A DNA stretch of 15,693 bases, taken from the NCBI GenBank assembly GCA_015501055.1, contig JADNYV010000782.1:1-15693 (forward strand), given 5' to 3'. Origin of the DNA: Mucidula mucida. Its lineage: Eukaryota; Basidiomycota; Agaricomycetes; Agaricales; Physalacriaceae. Below the pieces are notes generated by a model, which did no database searches, was not told the DNA's origin, and worked only from the letters and a program-made list of their open reading frames with translations. Shown piece by piece: positions 8,533 through 15,693 of the stretch. Position 1 is the stretch's first letter; each line of letters starts with the position of its first letter. The position numbers and the translations under genes are program-made.

Positions 8533-9721
8533 CGGAGTATGACATACAGATGATCCATAAGCCAGGCAGGATAATGGGGAAGGCTGATGCCTTGTCAAGG
8601 ATGACAGGCCTTGAGAAGGGGGAAAAAGATAACAAAACATTGTTTTGCTCAAGCCGGAGTTTTTTATTTCACAAATTCAATTTTCTTTACATACAGTAGA
8701 TACACCGGAGGACGAATTACTTAACAAAATCAAACAAAGAAAAGGAAACAAAGCCAGATACGTACAAAAAGCATTAGAAAACAAAGAAAAAGGATGGGAA
8801 GAGAAGGAAAATGGACTTATTATGTGGAAAGATCATATTTACATACCAAAGGACAAGGAATTGCGGAGAAGAGTTATTGGAATGCACCATGATGCACAGC
8901 TTGCAGGGCATCCGGGATGATACAAGACCCTCAAATTGATCACACGCACCTATTGGTGGCCCGGAATCAGCCGAGACGTCCGCAAATATGTAGAAGGGTG
9001 TCAAAAATGCCAGGTTACAAAGTCACATCGCACGAAGCCGGCTGCACCTCTTCATCCTATTGATGTGCCAAGCGAGCCATGGGAGATAGTAGGGACGGAC
9101 ATGATTGGAGAGCTGCCGGAATCAGGAGGATACAACGCAATCAGCACGTTTGTGGACCATTTCACCAAGCGATTACGTATCATACCAACACACACCACTC
9201 TGACGTCAGAAGGCATGGCCCGCATTTACCGTGATCGCATTTTCCCCATACATGGGATGCCATGACAGATGATACATGATCGCGGTCCACAATACCACTC
9301 GCGTTTCATGAAGGAATTGTACCGGTTGTTGGGCATACAGGGAAACTTTACAACGGCGTATCATCCACAGGCAATGGGCAGACGGAACGGTTGAACCAAG
9401 AGATAGAACATTTCTTACGGTTATTCGTCAACTATCATTAGAACGACTGGCATGAATGGCTACCCTCTGCTGAATTTGTTTACAACGATGAGTTCACTCG
9501 GCGACCAAAGTCACTCCGTTCTTCGCAGACATGGGCAGACATCCCTACAAAGGCACCGCTCCAAAACGGCATCGAGAAACGAGACTGCGCAGGAGTTTGC
9601 CGACGGCATGAGGAAACATGGGACGAAGTAGGGGTCGCATTGAAGATGGCAAAAGAGGACATGAAACGGTTTTATGACAGGAAGCGGACAGAGGCAGTAG
9701 AATACAAGGAAGGCGACAAGT
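8521..9721 (+). pseudogene. pol: RNase H end and integrase core of copy B (multiple stops and frameshifts)
   Basis: The RNase H tail (VTELAEYDIQMIHKPGR, KADALSR) is followed after a frameshift near 8635 by the integrase. The HHCC zinc module comprises the MHHDAQLAGHPG histidines and CQKC at 8999-9010. The catalytic residues are Asp in GTDMIGEL (9098-9100), Asp in IHDRGPQ (9278-9280), and Glu (9384-9386) just after a frameshift. Stops: TGA 8918-8920 and TGA 9263-9265, both where CGA fits, and TAG 9439-9441, shared with copy D. Against copy D (15693-14698), copy B lacks single bases near 9374, 9489, 9563, 9615, 9720 and 9736 and has no extra bases. No functional integrase can be made from this copy. 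Confidence 0.88.
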
Positions 9722-10600
9722 ATGGCTGGAAGGGACAATCTCAGCACGGACCGACCAATGAAGAAGCTCGATGACAAACGATTCGGGCCGTTCAAAGTGA
9801 TCAAGAAAGTCGGGACGAGCTCTTACAAGCTCCAGATTCCTCACACGTGGAAAAGCATTCATCCCGTGTTCAATGAGGCCCTGCTGACGCCTTACCACGA
9901 GCCGCAATTTCCGACGCAACCCCGAGACACGCGTCCACCACCTGTGCTGGAAGGAGCCGAACCGGAATGGGAGGTCGAGAAAGTGGTGAATTCCCGGAAG
10001 TACCACGGGGGTTTTCAATACAAGGTTCACTGGAAGGGTTATGACACATACGAGCAGACATGGGAACCGGCATGCAATCTCAAAAATGCCGACGAAGCCA
10101 TCAGTGATTTCCACCAACAATATCCGAACAAGCCGAAGCCACCCGCGCTTGCTCGCATTGAAGTTCCCATGTCGCAATTTCCATCACATCTATTCCGACC
10201 CATGCCACCGCCCGATACCGAACCCCTCGACGTCACGCTACCCTCCGCAGCCCTCATGGAGCGACTCTGGCGCAGAATGGAACTTGCGCCTTCAGGAGGG
10301 GGTGATGTTATGAATCGCCATATTTTCACATTTTCACATCTTATCATATCTTATCGGGAGCCTTGTCTTATCAACCAACGGACTGTTTCATCATCTGTTT
10401 TGTCACCGATCATACCCTTTTCATTACCGAAGCCGTACTCATGTCGGACACACGCCCAACACATGGATGACATCATACATGCTGATACCTCATGGACTTT
10501 CTATTGTATACACACCGCCGACACTCGTAGCACACATGGTTGTTTCAGTATTATTACTTACATGCAGTCACCACTCATATTTAATGGTTTCACGGACTAG
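9722..10600 (+). pseudogene. pol: Integrase C-terminus with GPY/F and chromodomain, copy B
   Basis: The frame is open over 292 codons, but its first ATG lies at a frameshift, so it is the tail of Pol rather than a separate gene. Domains in order are a GPY/F-type segment (FGPFKVIKKVGTSSYKLQIP), the WKSIHPVFNEALLTPY strand that closes this fold, and the chromodomain at about codons 82-142 (EWEVEKVV, YKVHWKGYDTYEQTWEPACNL). A Pro-rich tail follows. The frame does not stop before the 3' LTR but reads 98 codons into it, to 10598-10600. Copy D instead stops about 40 codons before the LTR, so the readthrough into the LTR may not be functional. The chromodomain probably guided integration toward modified chromatin, as known for chromoviruses. 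Confidence 0.85.
10294..10305 (+). promoter_or_regulatory. Polypurine tract of copy B
   Basis: AGGAGGGGGTGA abuts the 3' LTR and would prime plus-strand DNA synthesis. Confidence 0.8.
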
Positions 10601-10833
10601 TAGCATACAACACTGGGTCAAGGGCGTGGAGCATCCCTAGTGGAAACGCGTATGGACAAGGAGCTTCAAACACAGACTTACTAGTATATAAGCAGTAGTG
10701 TAGTATCATTGTACTTTAGTTCCGATCTCGTTTATACACCTGGCCTAGCCTAGTCTTATGAACACGAACGTTCCTTTCCTAAGTTCTTACTGTGGTACCT
10801 GGTTGAGTCTCGTGGCTTAGTCAGTCGCTAACA
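10306..10833 (+). repeat. 3' LTR of copy B
   Basis: This 528-bp LTR is the partner of 5072-5599 at an offset of exactly 5,234 bp. Its TATA box is at 10685-10691. It is followed by the AATGC duplication. Confidence 0.97.
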
Positions 10834-10838
10834 AATGC
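10834..10838. repeat. Target site duplication AATGC, right copy
   Basis: This is the second copy of the duplication made when copy B inserted; the first is at 5067-5071. Confidence 0.95.
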
Positions 10839-11182
10839 AAGATCACCGCAAGGAGTACTGCAGCCAATGCAAGATCAACCCAAGGAGTACCGCTGTCAAT
10901 GCGGGGTCAACGCCGTCAACGCAAGGCGTACTGCAGTCAATGCAAGATCAACGCAAGGAGTACTGCAGTCAATGCAAGATCAACGCAAGGAGTACTGCAG
11001 TCAATGCAAGATCAACGCAAGGAGTCCCACAGTCAATGCGAAGTCAACGCCGTCAATGCACGGAGTACTGCAGTCAATGCAAGATCAACGCAAGGAGTCC
11101 CACAGTCAATGCGGGGTCAACGCCGTCAACGCAAGGAGTACTGCAGTCAACGCCGTCAATGCAAGGAGTACTGCAGTCAATG
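10839..11182 (+). repeat. 32/41-bp tandem repeat array, right block
   Basis: This block continues the array cut by copy B. After the remainder of the interrupted unit it parses from 10848 as S-L-S-S-S-L-S-L, then a 30-bp and a 22-bp unit, where S is 32 bp and L is 41 bp. Unit variants match those of the left block, including the GCAAGGCGT form near 10920. The block stops where the repeat turns round at 11183. Confidence 0.93.
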
Positions 11183-11226
11183 TGCGTTGATCTTGCATTG
11201 ACTGCAGTACTCCTTGCGTTGACGGC
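11152..11226. repeat. Perfect hairpin at the array turning point
   Basis: Bases 11161-11182 are exactly complementary in inverse order to 11196-11217, with a 13-base loop. The pairing extends outward to 11152 and 11226 with one mismatch or G-T pair, giving a 31-bp stem. It marks the junction between array units in plus and minus orientation. Confidence 0.85.
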
Positions 11227-11258
11227 ATTGATCCCACATTGACTGCAGTACTCCTTGC
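11183..11258 (-). repeat. Inverted array units
   Basis: One short and one long array unit lie here in the opposite orientation to the main array, with a 3-base remainder. They form the innermost part of the right inverted arm. Confidence 0.85.
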
Positions 11259-11804
11259 CTGGGCCTTGTGTTGAGTATAGTGACCTTGCACTGATAACAG
11301 TACTTCTTGTATCGATGGCAAAAATTCTCTAAAGATCTCTTAGTTTTGTATTTTACAATTCTTTACACAATTTTCATCTTTTCTTTCAGTCAAAATCCTC
11401 CGAACCTCTTTTCTAATATTCTCATCAAAAATTTTCTTATAACTATTTATTAATACTCTCTAAATATATCATACAATCTCTCCTGACTATCTTCTCAAAG
11501 TTTTAACTATATTCTTTCTGATTTCTTTCTGACTTTTTTGCTGAAAACCATATTAAACTCATTAAAATATAAGTTCTGATAATTTTAACCTAATTTTAAC
11601 CTTAAAACTACTCTAAGACTTCCTAATTTGGCTTTTGCTGTTCTTACTAATATTTTTAAGACAAATTTCACTTAAGTTTTTGGTCGAAATACTTCAAAGA
11701 ATGTTAAAATAGTTTTAAAATCATTTTAACCTAAAAAAATCGTTAAAACTCTTAAGGTTCTTTAACCGGGTTTTCGCCAAAAACTCCGAGGCCTTCACCC
11801 AGTG
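11259..11804 (-). repeat. Right inverted arm of the CACTG element
   Basis: This 546-bp A+T-rich non-coding arm is the inverse of 3394-4044. It lacks the 106-bp block found in the left arm and has CG at the corresponding joint (next to GATGGC near 11315). It ends in CAGTG, followed by ACG. Confidence 0.92.
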
Positions 11805-11807
11805 ACG
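11805..11807. repeat. Target site duplication ACG, right copy
   Basis: ACG immediately follows the CAGTG terminus and matches 3391-3393. Confidence 0.9.
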
Positions 11808-12757
11808 GAGAGCAACCAATTCAAAAAAAAGGAGTTGGAAGAGGCATTCACCAGAGCGATGTAATCTGCTCTTGCCATGGCTGGATGTCGGGTGCAAGCT
11901 GCTCCATAGAGTATGGCAAAGATCATGACAGATATTGGAAGGGTGATGATTTTGTCAAACAGGTCAGTTGACAGGCACCCATCTATGTGATGCAATCTGA
12001 ATTGATCTCTGTTCAGTTGAAGGATAAGATCATTCCTGAGTTTGAAAGGCTCCATCCTGGCATGCAGGCATGTATTCTGGTTGATAACTCGTCTGGACAC
12101 TGTGCTTTTGCAGAGAATGCACTGATAGTCTCGAGAATGAACTTCCACCCAGGCGGCAAACAAGCACGCATGCGAGATGGCTGGTACATAAAGGATGGCG
12201 AGAAAGTTATGCAGTCAATGGTATTTCCCAAAGATCACCCGCAGTATCCAGACCAGCCCAAAGGAATGCGCGTTGTTCTCGAGAAACAGGGTCTCTTTTG
12301 CCGGAGTTTGCAAATGCAGTGCAAGGATGGCTATCCTGATTTAGACCGACACAACTGCTGTGCTCGCCAGATTCTCAAGCATCAACCAGACTTTTTGGCA
12401 CAAAAGTCATTGGTGCACAAAACAATTAAATCCCACGGTCACATCTGCTCAATGCTGCTAAAATATTATTGTGAACTCAATTTCATTGAGTTTTTCTGGG
12501 GTGCAGTCAAGCGGTATCTCTGTAAAAACTGCAATTACACTTTTTAGGGACTCAAGGACAACATGCCCATTGCTTTGGCATCAGTTAAAATAGAGACCAT
12601 TTAACGGTGGGAACATCAGACGTATAGATGAATTGATGCTTACCGGGATGGAATGGGGTCGAAGGATGCACAAAAAAAGGTCAGGGACTTTGGATCAAAG
12701 CGCTATAAGTCCCACCACCGTGTCCCAAAGACTGTAGCTTCTCTTTTTAATCAATAG
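11807..12757 (+). pseudogene. DDE transposase-like pseudogene, 3' part
   Basis: This is the catalytic C-terminal part, resuming exactly where the 5' part broke: codon GGA is formed from one base of the duplication. The sequence then reads GEQPIQKKGVGRGIHQSDVI in frame. A TGA at 11969 is followed by a long open stretch. The likely second catalytic Asp is in ILVDNSSGH (12083-12085) and the third acidic residue is Glu in CELNFIEFFWGAVKRY (12473-12475). That last motif resembles the (D/E)LNPIE signature of IS630/Tc1/mariner enzymes. Between them is an unusually long insert with clustered His and Cys (MQCKDG, RHNCCARQ), which may bind zinc. Further stops lie at 12545, about 12602 and about 12629; the presumed natural end is TAG at 12755-12757, after KRYKSHHRVPK. 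Confidence 0.83.
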
Positions 12758-12794
12758 AACATGTTGTGCACCACAATCACATGATTGTCACATG

Positions 12795-12811
12795 ATCTGG
12801 CCATTGGGCTG
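12795..12811 (-). repeat. Candidate right terminal inverted repeat of the DDE transposon
   Basis: Read inverted, this is CAGCCCAATGGCCAGAT, partly matching the left end at 1562-1581. TA follows at 12812-12813. Confidence 0.4.
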
Positions 12812-12813
12812 TA

Positions 12814-14167
12814 AGGCATTTTATGAAACGTCAACCTACCAAGTATCTGTCTAACAGTTGTATACATCCCTCCTTTTTCCATCTTTTTGTTAGGTGGTTT
12901 TACAATTAGTCAAATTTTGAGTACAAGCTCAAGAAAATCCCATCTCCATGACTTATAATATTCCAAAGCAAGGGAATGAGTCTCAACCTGTACCTTACCA
13001 ATATTGCTTGAGAGATGTTGCTGCCTTTGTGTAGAGTCCAAAACTGTACTTGCGGGTGTCAATCAATTCGGAAAATGCATCCCAGTACAAAGAATTAATA
13101 GACATTGTCATTCAGTATAGCTAGAGAAGCACAGTAGAAATCCAACAAGCAGTCAGGGTATCAAAGAAGTATGATCTAATCCCTGGAGATGCAAAATAAT
13201 GCTGTGTTTGGTGAGGTGTGTATAAACAGCATTCCTGTTTTTCCGTCACTTTGTCAATAACAACAACTGGAACACTACACTTACCTTTGTGTTGACTGTC
13301 CAAGTTACAAACACTAAGACTCTTCTTGTGCTGGGACAAATCTCAAGAAGAGCACTTAGGAACACTGTCAGACAACTCACTCAACTGAGTTAGAGATCAG
13401 CGGGGTGCCCATTTGCAGTCTGCTTACTAGTTTAATTCATCAAGTTCCAAAAATAGATGTGGACGCCGTAGCTTAGCTTGTCCAGATCCGTGGTTGGCTT
13501 TGGGAGAGGTTGAAGGAGAATGGAAGGCAGCTTAGGTGTGTTGTTGCGCTCATTTCTGACTTGCTCAATTCATTCAGATTCAGCTTCAGATTTTTTTAAG
13601 GACTCAAAATGCAGGCAAAAGGTATATTGCGCCAAGGCACTCAAATTGTTCAGATTTGAGTTCAGAATTGAGGGAGGCCAGGCGCCAAAACAAGAGGTAG
13701 GTATGTTGACACCCTCAATTCCTCCAAATTTGAGTTTGAATTTTTTTGCGCATTTTAGAAAGCGTTAAGGGTGCAGGTAGAGGACCATTACCATAGCAAC
13801 ACACACAGATAAGAATTGTATTCGGCACAACACAACTTTGACGTGACAGGAGAATGTAAGTTGATCAAGTCAAACCCAAAAGAGCTAGTTTAATGCTCTC
13901 CTCCTGCCATTATCTCCTTCGGCCTTATTTTCTAAATAAATGCATGCAATGGCTTCTTAACTGTTTAGCAATTCAATTTCCAAACTCTTAACTTGCCAAA
14001 CAATGGCTACATTGAAATTTGGACAGTGTGGATGCCCTTGCTGGGCAGGCTTGATTCTCAGGAAAAAGTGTGTTCAGTTTTATCAACTTGGCACTTATGT
14101 TGACACACTTTGAAGCAGAATAACACTACCTGGAAAGAGCTTTGGGTGATTTCTTAATCCTCCCACT
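12814..14167. other. Spacer with no recognisable gene
   Basis: These 1.35 kb lie between the candidate DDE transposon end and the copy D LTR. The open frames (13121-13339 minus, 13520-13768 plus) are short, of unremarkable composition and without a motif I recognise. The segment 13550-13750 contains several related short A+T-rich motifs of the type TCAAATTTGAGTT and a possible stem pairing GAATTGAGGG (about 13664-13673) with CCCTCAATTC (about 13711-13720). It could be the remains of another element, but I cannot support a call. CCACT at 14163-14167 is the expected target duplication of copy D. Confidence 0.5.
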
Positions 14168-14697
14168 TGTTAGCGACTGACTAAGCCACATGACTAAACC
14201 AGGTACCACAGCAAGAACTAAAGGAGAAAGCATTCGCGTTTGTAAGACTAGGCTAGGCCAGGTGTATAAATGAGATCGGAACTAAAGTACAATGATGCTA
14301 CACTACTGCTTATATACTAGTAAGTCTGTGTTTGGGACTCCTTGTCCATACATGTTTCCGCTAGGGTTAACTCCACGCCCTTGACCCAGTGTTGTATGAT
14401 ACTAGTCCGTGAAACCATTAAATACGAGTGGTAACTGCATGTAAGTAATAATACTAAAATGGTCATGTGTGCTACAAGTGTTGACAGTGTGTATACAATA
14501 GGAAGTCCATGAGGCATTAGCATGTATGATGTCATCTGTGTGGTTGGCATGTGTTCAACATGAGTACGGCTTTGGTAATGAAAAGGAGTATGATCGGTGA
14601 CGAAACAGATGATGAAACAGTCCGTTGGTTGATAAGACAAGGCCCTCGATAAGATATGATAAGATGTAAAAATGTAAAAATATGGCGATTCATAACA
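14168..14697 (-). repeat. 3' LTR of gypsy copy D (minus strand)
   Basis: This 530-bp LTR is inverted relative to copies A and B, with TGTTAGC at the low end and CATAACA at the high end. It is more diverged from A and B than they are from each other, and its changes are not confined to CpG. It retains the TATA box (14310-14316, minus) and the AGTTCCGATCT transcript-start motif. Confidence 0.93.
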
Positions 14698-14709
14698 TCA
14701 CCCCCTCCT
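14698..14709 (-). promoter_or_regulatory. Polypurine tract of copy D
   Basis: On the minus strand AGGAGGGGGTGA abuts the LTR, as in copies A and B. Confidence 0.75.
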
Positions 14710-14825
14710 TAAGGCGCAAGTTCCATTCTGCGCCAGAGTCGCTCCATGAGGGCCGCAGAGGGTAGCGTGACGTCAAGGGGTTCAGTGTCAGGCGGTGGCA
14801 TGGGTCGGAATAGATGTGATGGAAA

Positions 14826-15693
14826 TTACGACATGGGAACTTCAATGCGAGCAAGCGCGGGTGGCTTCGGCTTGTTTGGGTACTGCTGGTGGAAATCGCG
14901 CATAGCTTTGTCAGCATTCTTGAGATTGCATGCCGGTTCCCATGTCTGCTTGTGTGTGCCATAACCCTTCCAGTGAACCTTGTATTGAAAACTCCCGCGG
15001 TACTTCCAGGAATTAACCACTTTCTCAACCTCCCATTCCGGCTCAGCGCCTTCTAACACAGGTGGTGGATGCGTGTCTTGGGGTTGCGTCGGAAATTGGG
15101 GCTTGTGGTAAGGCGTCAACAGGGCCTCATTGAACACGGGATGAATGCTTTTCCACGTGTGAGGAATCTGGAGCTTGTAAGAGCTCGTCCCAACTTTCTT
15201 GATCACTTTGAACGCCCCAAGGTGTTTGTCATTGAGCTTCTTCATTGGTCGGTCCGTGCTGAGATTCGTCCCTTCCAGCAATACCTTGTCGCCTTTCTTG
15301 TATTCTACTGCCTCTGTCCGCTTCCTGTCATAACACCGTTTCATGTCCTCTTTTGCCATCTTCAATGCTGATCCCACTTCGTCCCATGTCTTCCTTATGC
15401 CATCGGCAAACTCCTGCGCAGTCTCATTTCTCGATGCCGTTTTCGGAGCGGTGCCTTTGTAGGGATGTCTGCCCATGTCTGCGAAGAACGGAGTGACTTT
15501 GGCCGCCGAGTGAACTCGATCGTTGTAAACGAATTCAGCAGAGGGTAGCCATTCATGCCAGTCGTTCTAATGATAGTTGACGAATAACCGTAAGAAATGT
15601 TCTATCTCTTGGTTCAACCGTTCCGTCTGCCCATTTGCCTGTGGATGATACGCCGTTGTAAAGTTTCCCTGTATGCCCAACAACCGGTACAAT
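14826..15693 (-). pseudogene. pol: Gypsy copy D pol 3' end: integrase core end, GPY/F and chromodomain (partial)
   Basis: This is the end of an integrase entering from the right edge on the minus strand. In one continuous frame it shows [20 protein letters not shown] with the catalytic Glu, then NDWHEWLPSAEFVYND and the helical region (QEFADGIRKTWDEVG). The GPY/F-like segment follows (changed to GAFKVIKKV), then the chromodomain (EWEVEKVV, QYKVHWKGYG, QTWEPACNL). Two stops break it: TAG at 15569-15567, at the same codon as in copy B, and TAA at 14828-14826, where copies A and B have CAA, which removes the Pro-rich tail. Unlike copy B there are no frameshifts in this segment, so D serves as the reference showing B's six single-base losses. 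Confidence 0.88.

Larger units (their letters stand above)
5072..10833 (+). mobile_element. Full-length defective Ty3/gypsy chromovirus (copy B)
   Basis: The element is 5,762 bp with two 528-bp LTRs, a 5-bp duplication, a self-complementary primer binding site, gag with a zinc knuckle, then RT, RNase H, integrase and chromodomain, and a polypurine tract. The order RT-RNase H-integrase plus the C-terminal chromodomain places it in the Ty3/gypsy chromoviruses; the primer type suggests the Tf1/sushi branch. It is dead as it stands: the protease is missing, gag has one stop, integrase has three, and about eight single-base deletions break pol. Three of the four stops are TGA where CGA would fit, consistent with CpG decay. 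It lies inside the tandem array of the CACTG element and is the youngest datable layer of the nest. Confidence 0.95.
3394..11804. mobile_element. Non-autonomous CACTA-like element with long inverted arms and satellite core
   Basis: The element begins CACTGGGTGAAGGCCTCGG and ends with the exact inverse, and ACG is duplicated on both sides. CACTR ends with 2-3 bp duplications are the hallmark of the EnSpm/CACTA superfamily, and ACG does not fit the TWA duplication of PIF/Harbinger. The arms are long (651 and 546 bp), A+T-rich and inverted. The core is a 32/41-bp tandem array interrupted by gypsy copy B. Without copy B and one AATGC it is 2,644 bp and encodes no transposase, so it must have been moved by enzymes encoded elsewhere. 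The reading frame across its insertion site is restored exactly by its removal, which proves both ends. The superfamily assignment rests only on ends and duplication length; a foldback-type origin is the alternative. Confidence 0.85.
1562..12811 (+). mobile_element. Candidate Tc1/mariner-like DDE transposon, interrupted by a nested element
   Basis: The transposase pseudogene is bracketed by possible imperfect terminal inverted repeats. On the left CAGTGGCC...TTGGCCAGAT begins at 1562, straight after TA. On the right the segment 12795-12811 reads inverted as CAGCCCAATGGCCAGAT and is followed by TA. Ends starting CAG next to a duplicated TA are typical of the IS630/Tc1/mariner superfamily. The ends lie 102 bp before the ATG and 54 bp after the final stop, a compact layout expected of such elements. 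Without the nested insertion and its extra ACG it would be about 2.84 kb. The inverted repeat match is imperfect (shared CAG and GGCCAGAT with gaps), so the exact ends are tentative. Confidence 0.45.

Noticed and set aside
9545..10177. Antisense open frame of 210 codons over copy B integrase
   Set aside because: It lies opposite the GPY/F and chromodomain coding sequence, which explains the region fully. It has no recognisable motif.
3394..11804. PIF/Harbinger or Helitron assignment for the CACTG element
   Set aside because: The duplication is ACG rather than TWA. A Helitron would have no terminal inverted repeats or duplication and would insert between A and T.
13520..13768. Open frame of 82 codons in the right spacer
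   Set aside because: It lies in low-complexity A+T-rich sequence with repeated TCAAATTTGAG-like motifs and has no family resemblance that I can see.

Overview
The window is a pile-up of nested transposable elements from a eukaryotic genome, most likely a filamentous fungus. I favour an agaricomycete basidiomycete. The reasons are chromodomain Ty3/gypsy elements, a DDE transposase-like ORF of a type I recall from Agaricomycetes, and decay almost entirely by CpG transitions. The organism is an inference. I see no bacterial-type gene, rRNA, tRNA or CRISPR, and no intact host gene.

Layout. (1) 1-913: 3' end of gypsy copy A (+), chromodomain tail and 3' LTR, cut by the window edge. (2) 914-~1540: badly decayed antisense piece of a related gypsy pol, into which copy A appears to have inserted. 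(3) 1562-12811: an old DNA transposon with a pseudogenised DDE transposase (1664-3393 plus 11807-12757) and candidate imperfect inverted ends beside TA. (4) 3394-11804: inside that transposase gene, a second DNA element with CACTG...CAGTG ends, a 3-bp ACG target duplication, inverted arms of about 550-650 bp and a core of 32/41-bp tandem repeats; it encodes no transposase. (5) 5072-10833: inside that repeat core, a complete but defective gypsy chromovirus (copy B) with 528-bp LTRs and a 5-bp AATGC duplication. (6) 12814-14167: about 1.35 kb with no recognisable gene. (7) 14168-15693: 3' end of gypsy copy D on the minus strand, cut by the window edge.

The order of events can be read from the sequence. 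Removing copy B with one AATGC restores an exact 32-bp repeat unit. Removing the CACTG element with one ACG restores the transposase reading frame at codon level. The order is therefore DDE transposon, then CACTG element, then copy B.

Copy B retains gag with a zinc knuckle, RT, RNase H, an HHCC/DDE integrase and a chromodomain. It has lost its protease, has four in-frame stop codons, and has about eight single-base frameshifts. The segment just inside its 5' LTR complements the predicted 5' end of its own transcript (11 of 12 positions), which indicates Tf1/sushi-type self-priming. All nine differences between its two LTRs are CpG transitions. The least familiar object is the CACTG element with its satellite core.
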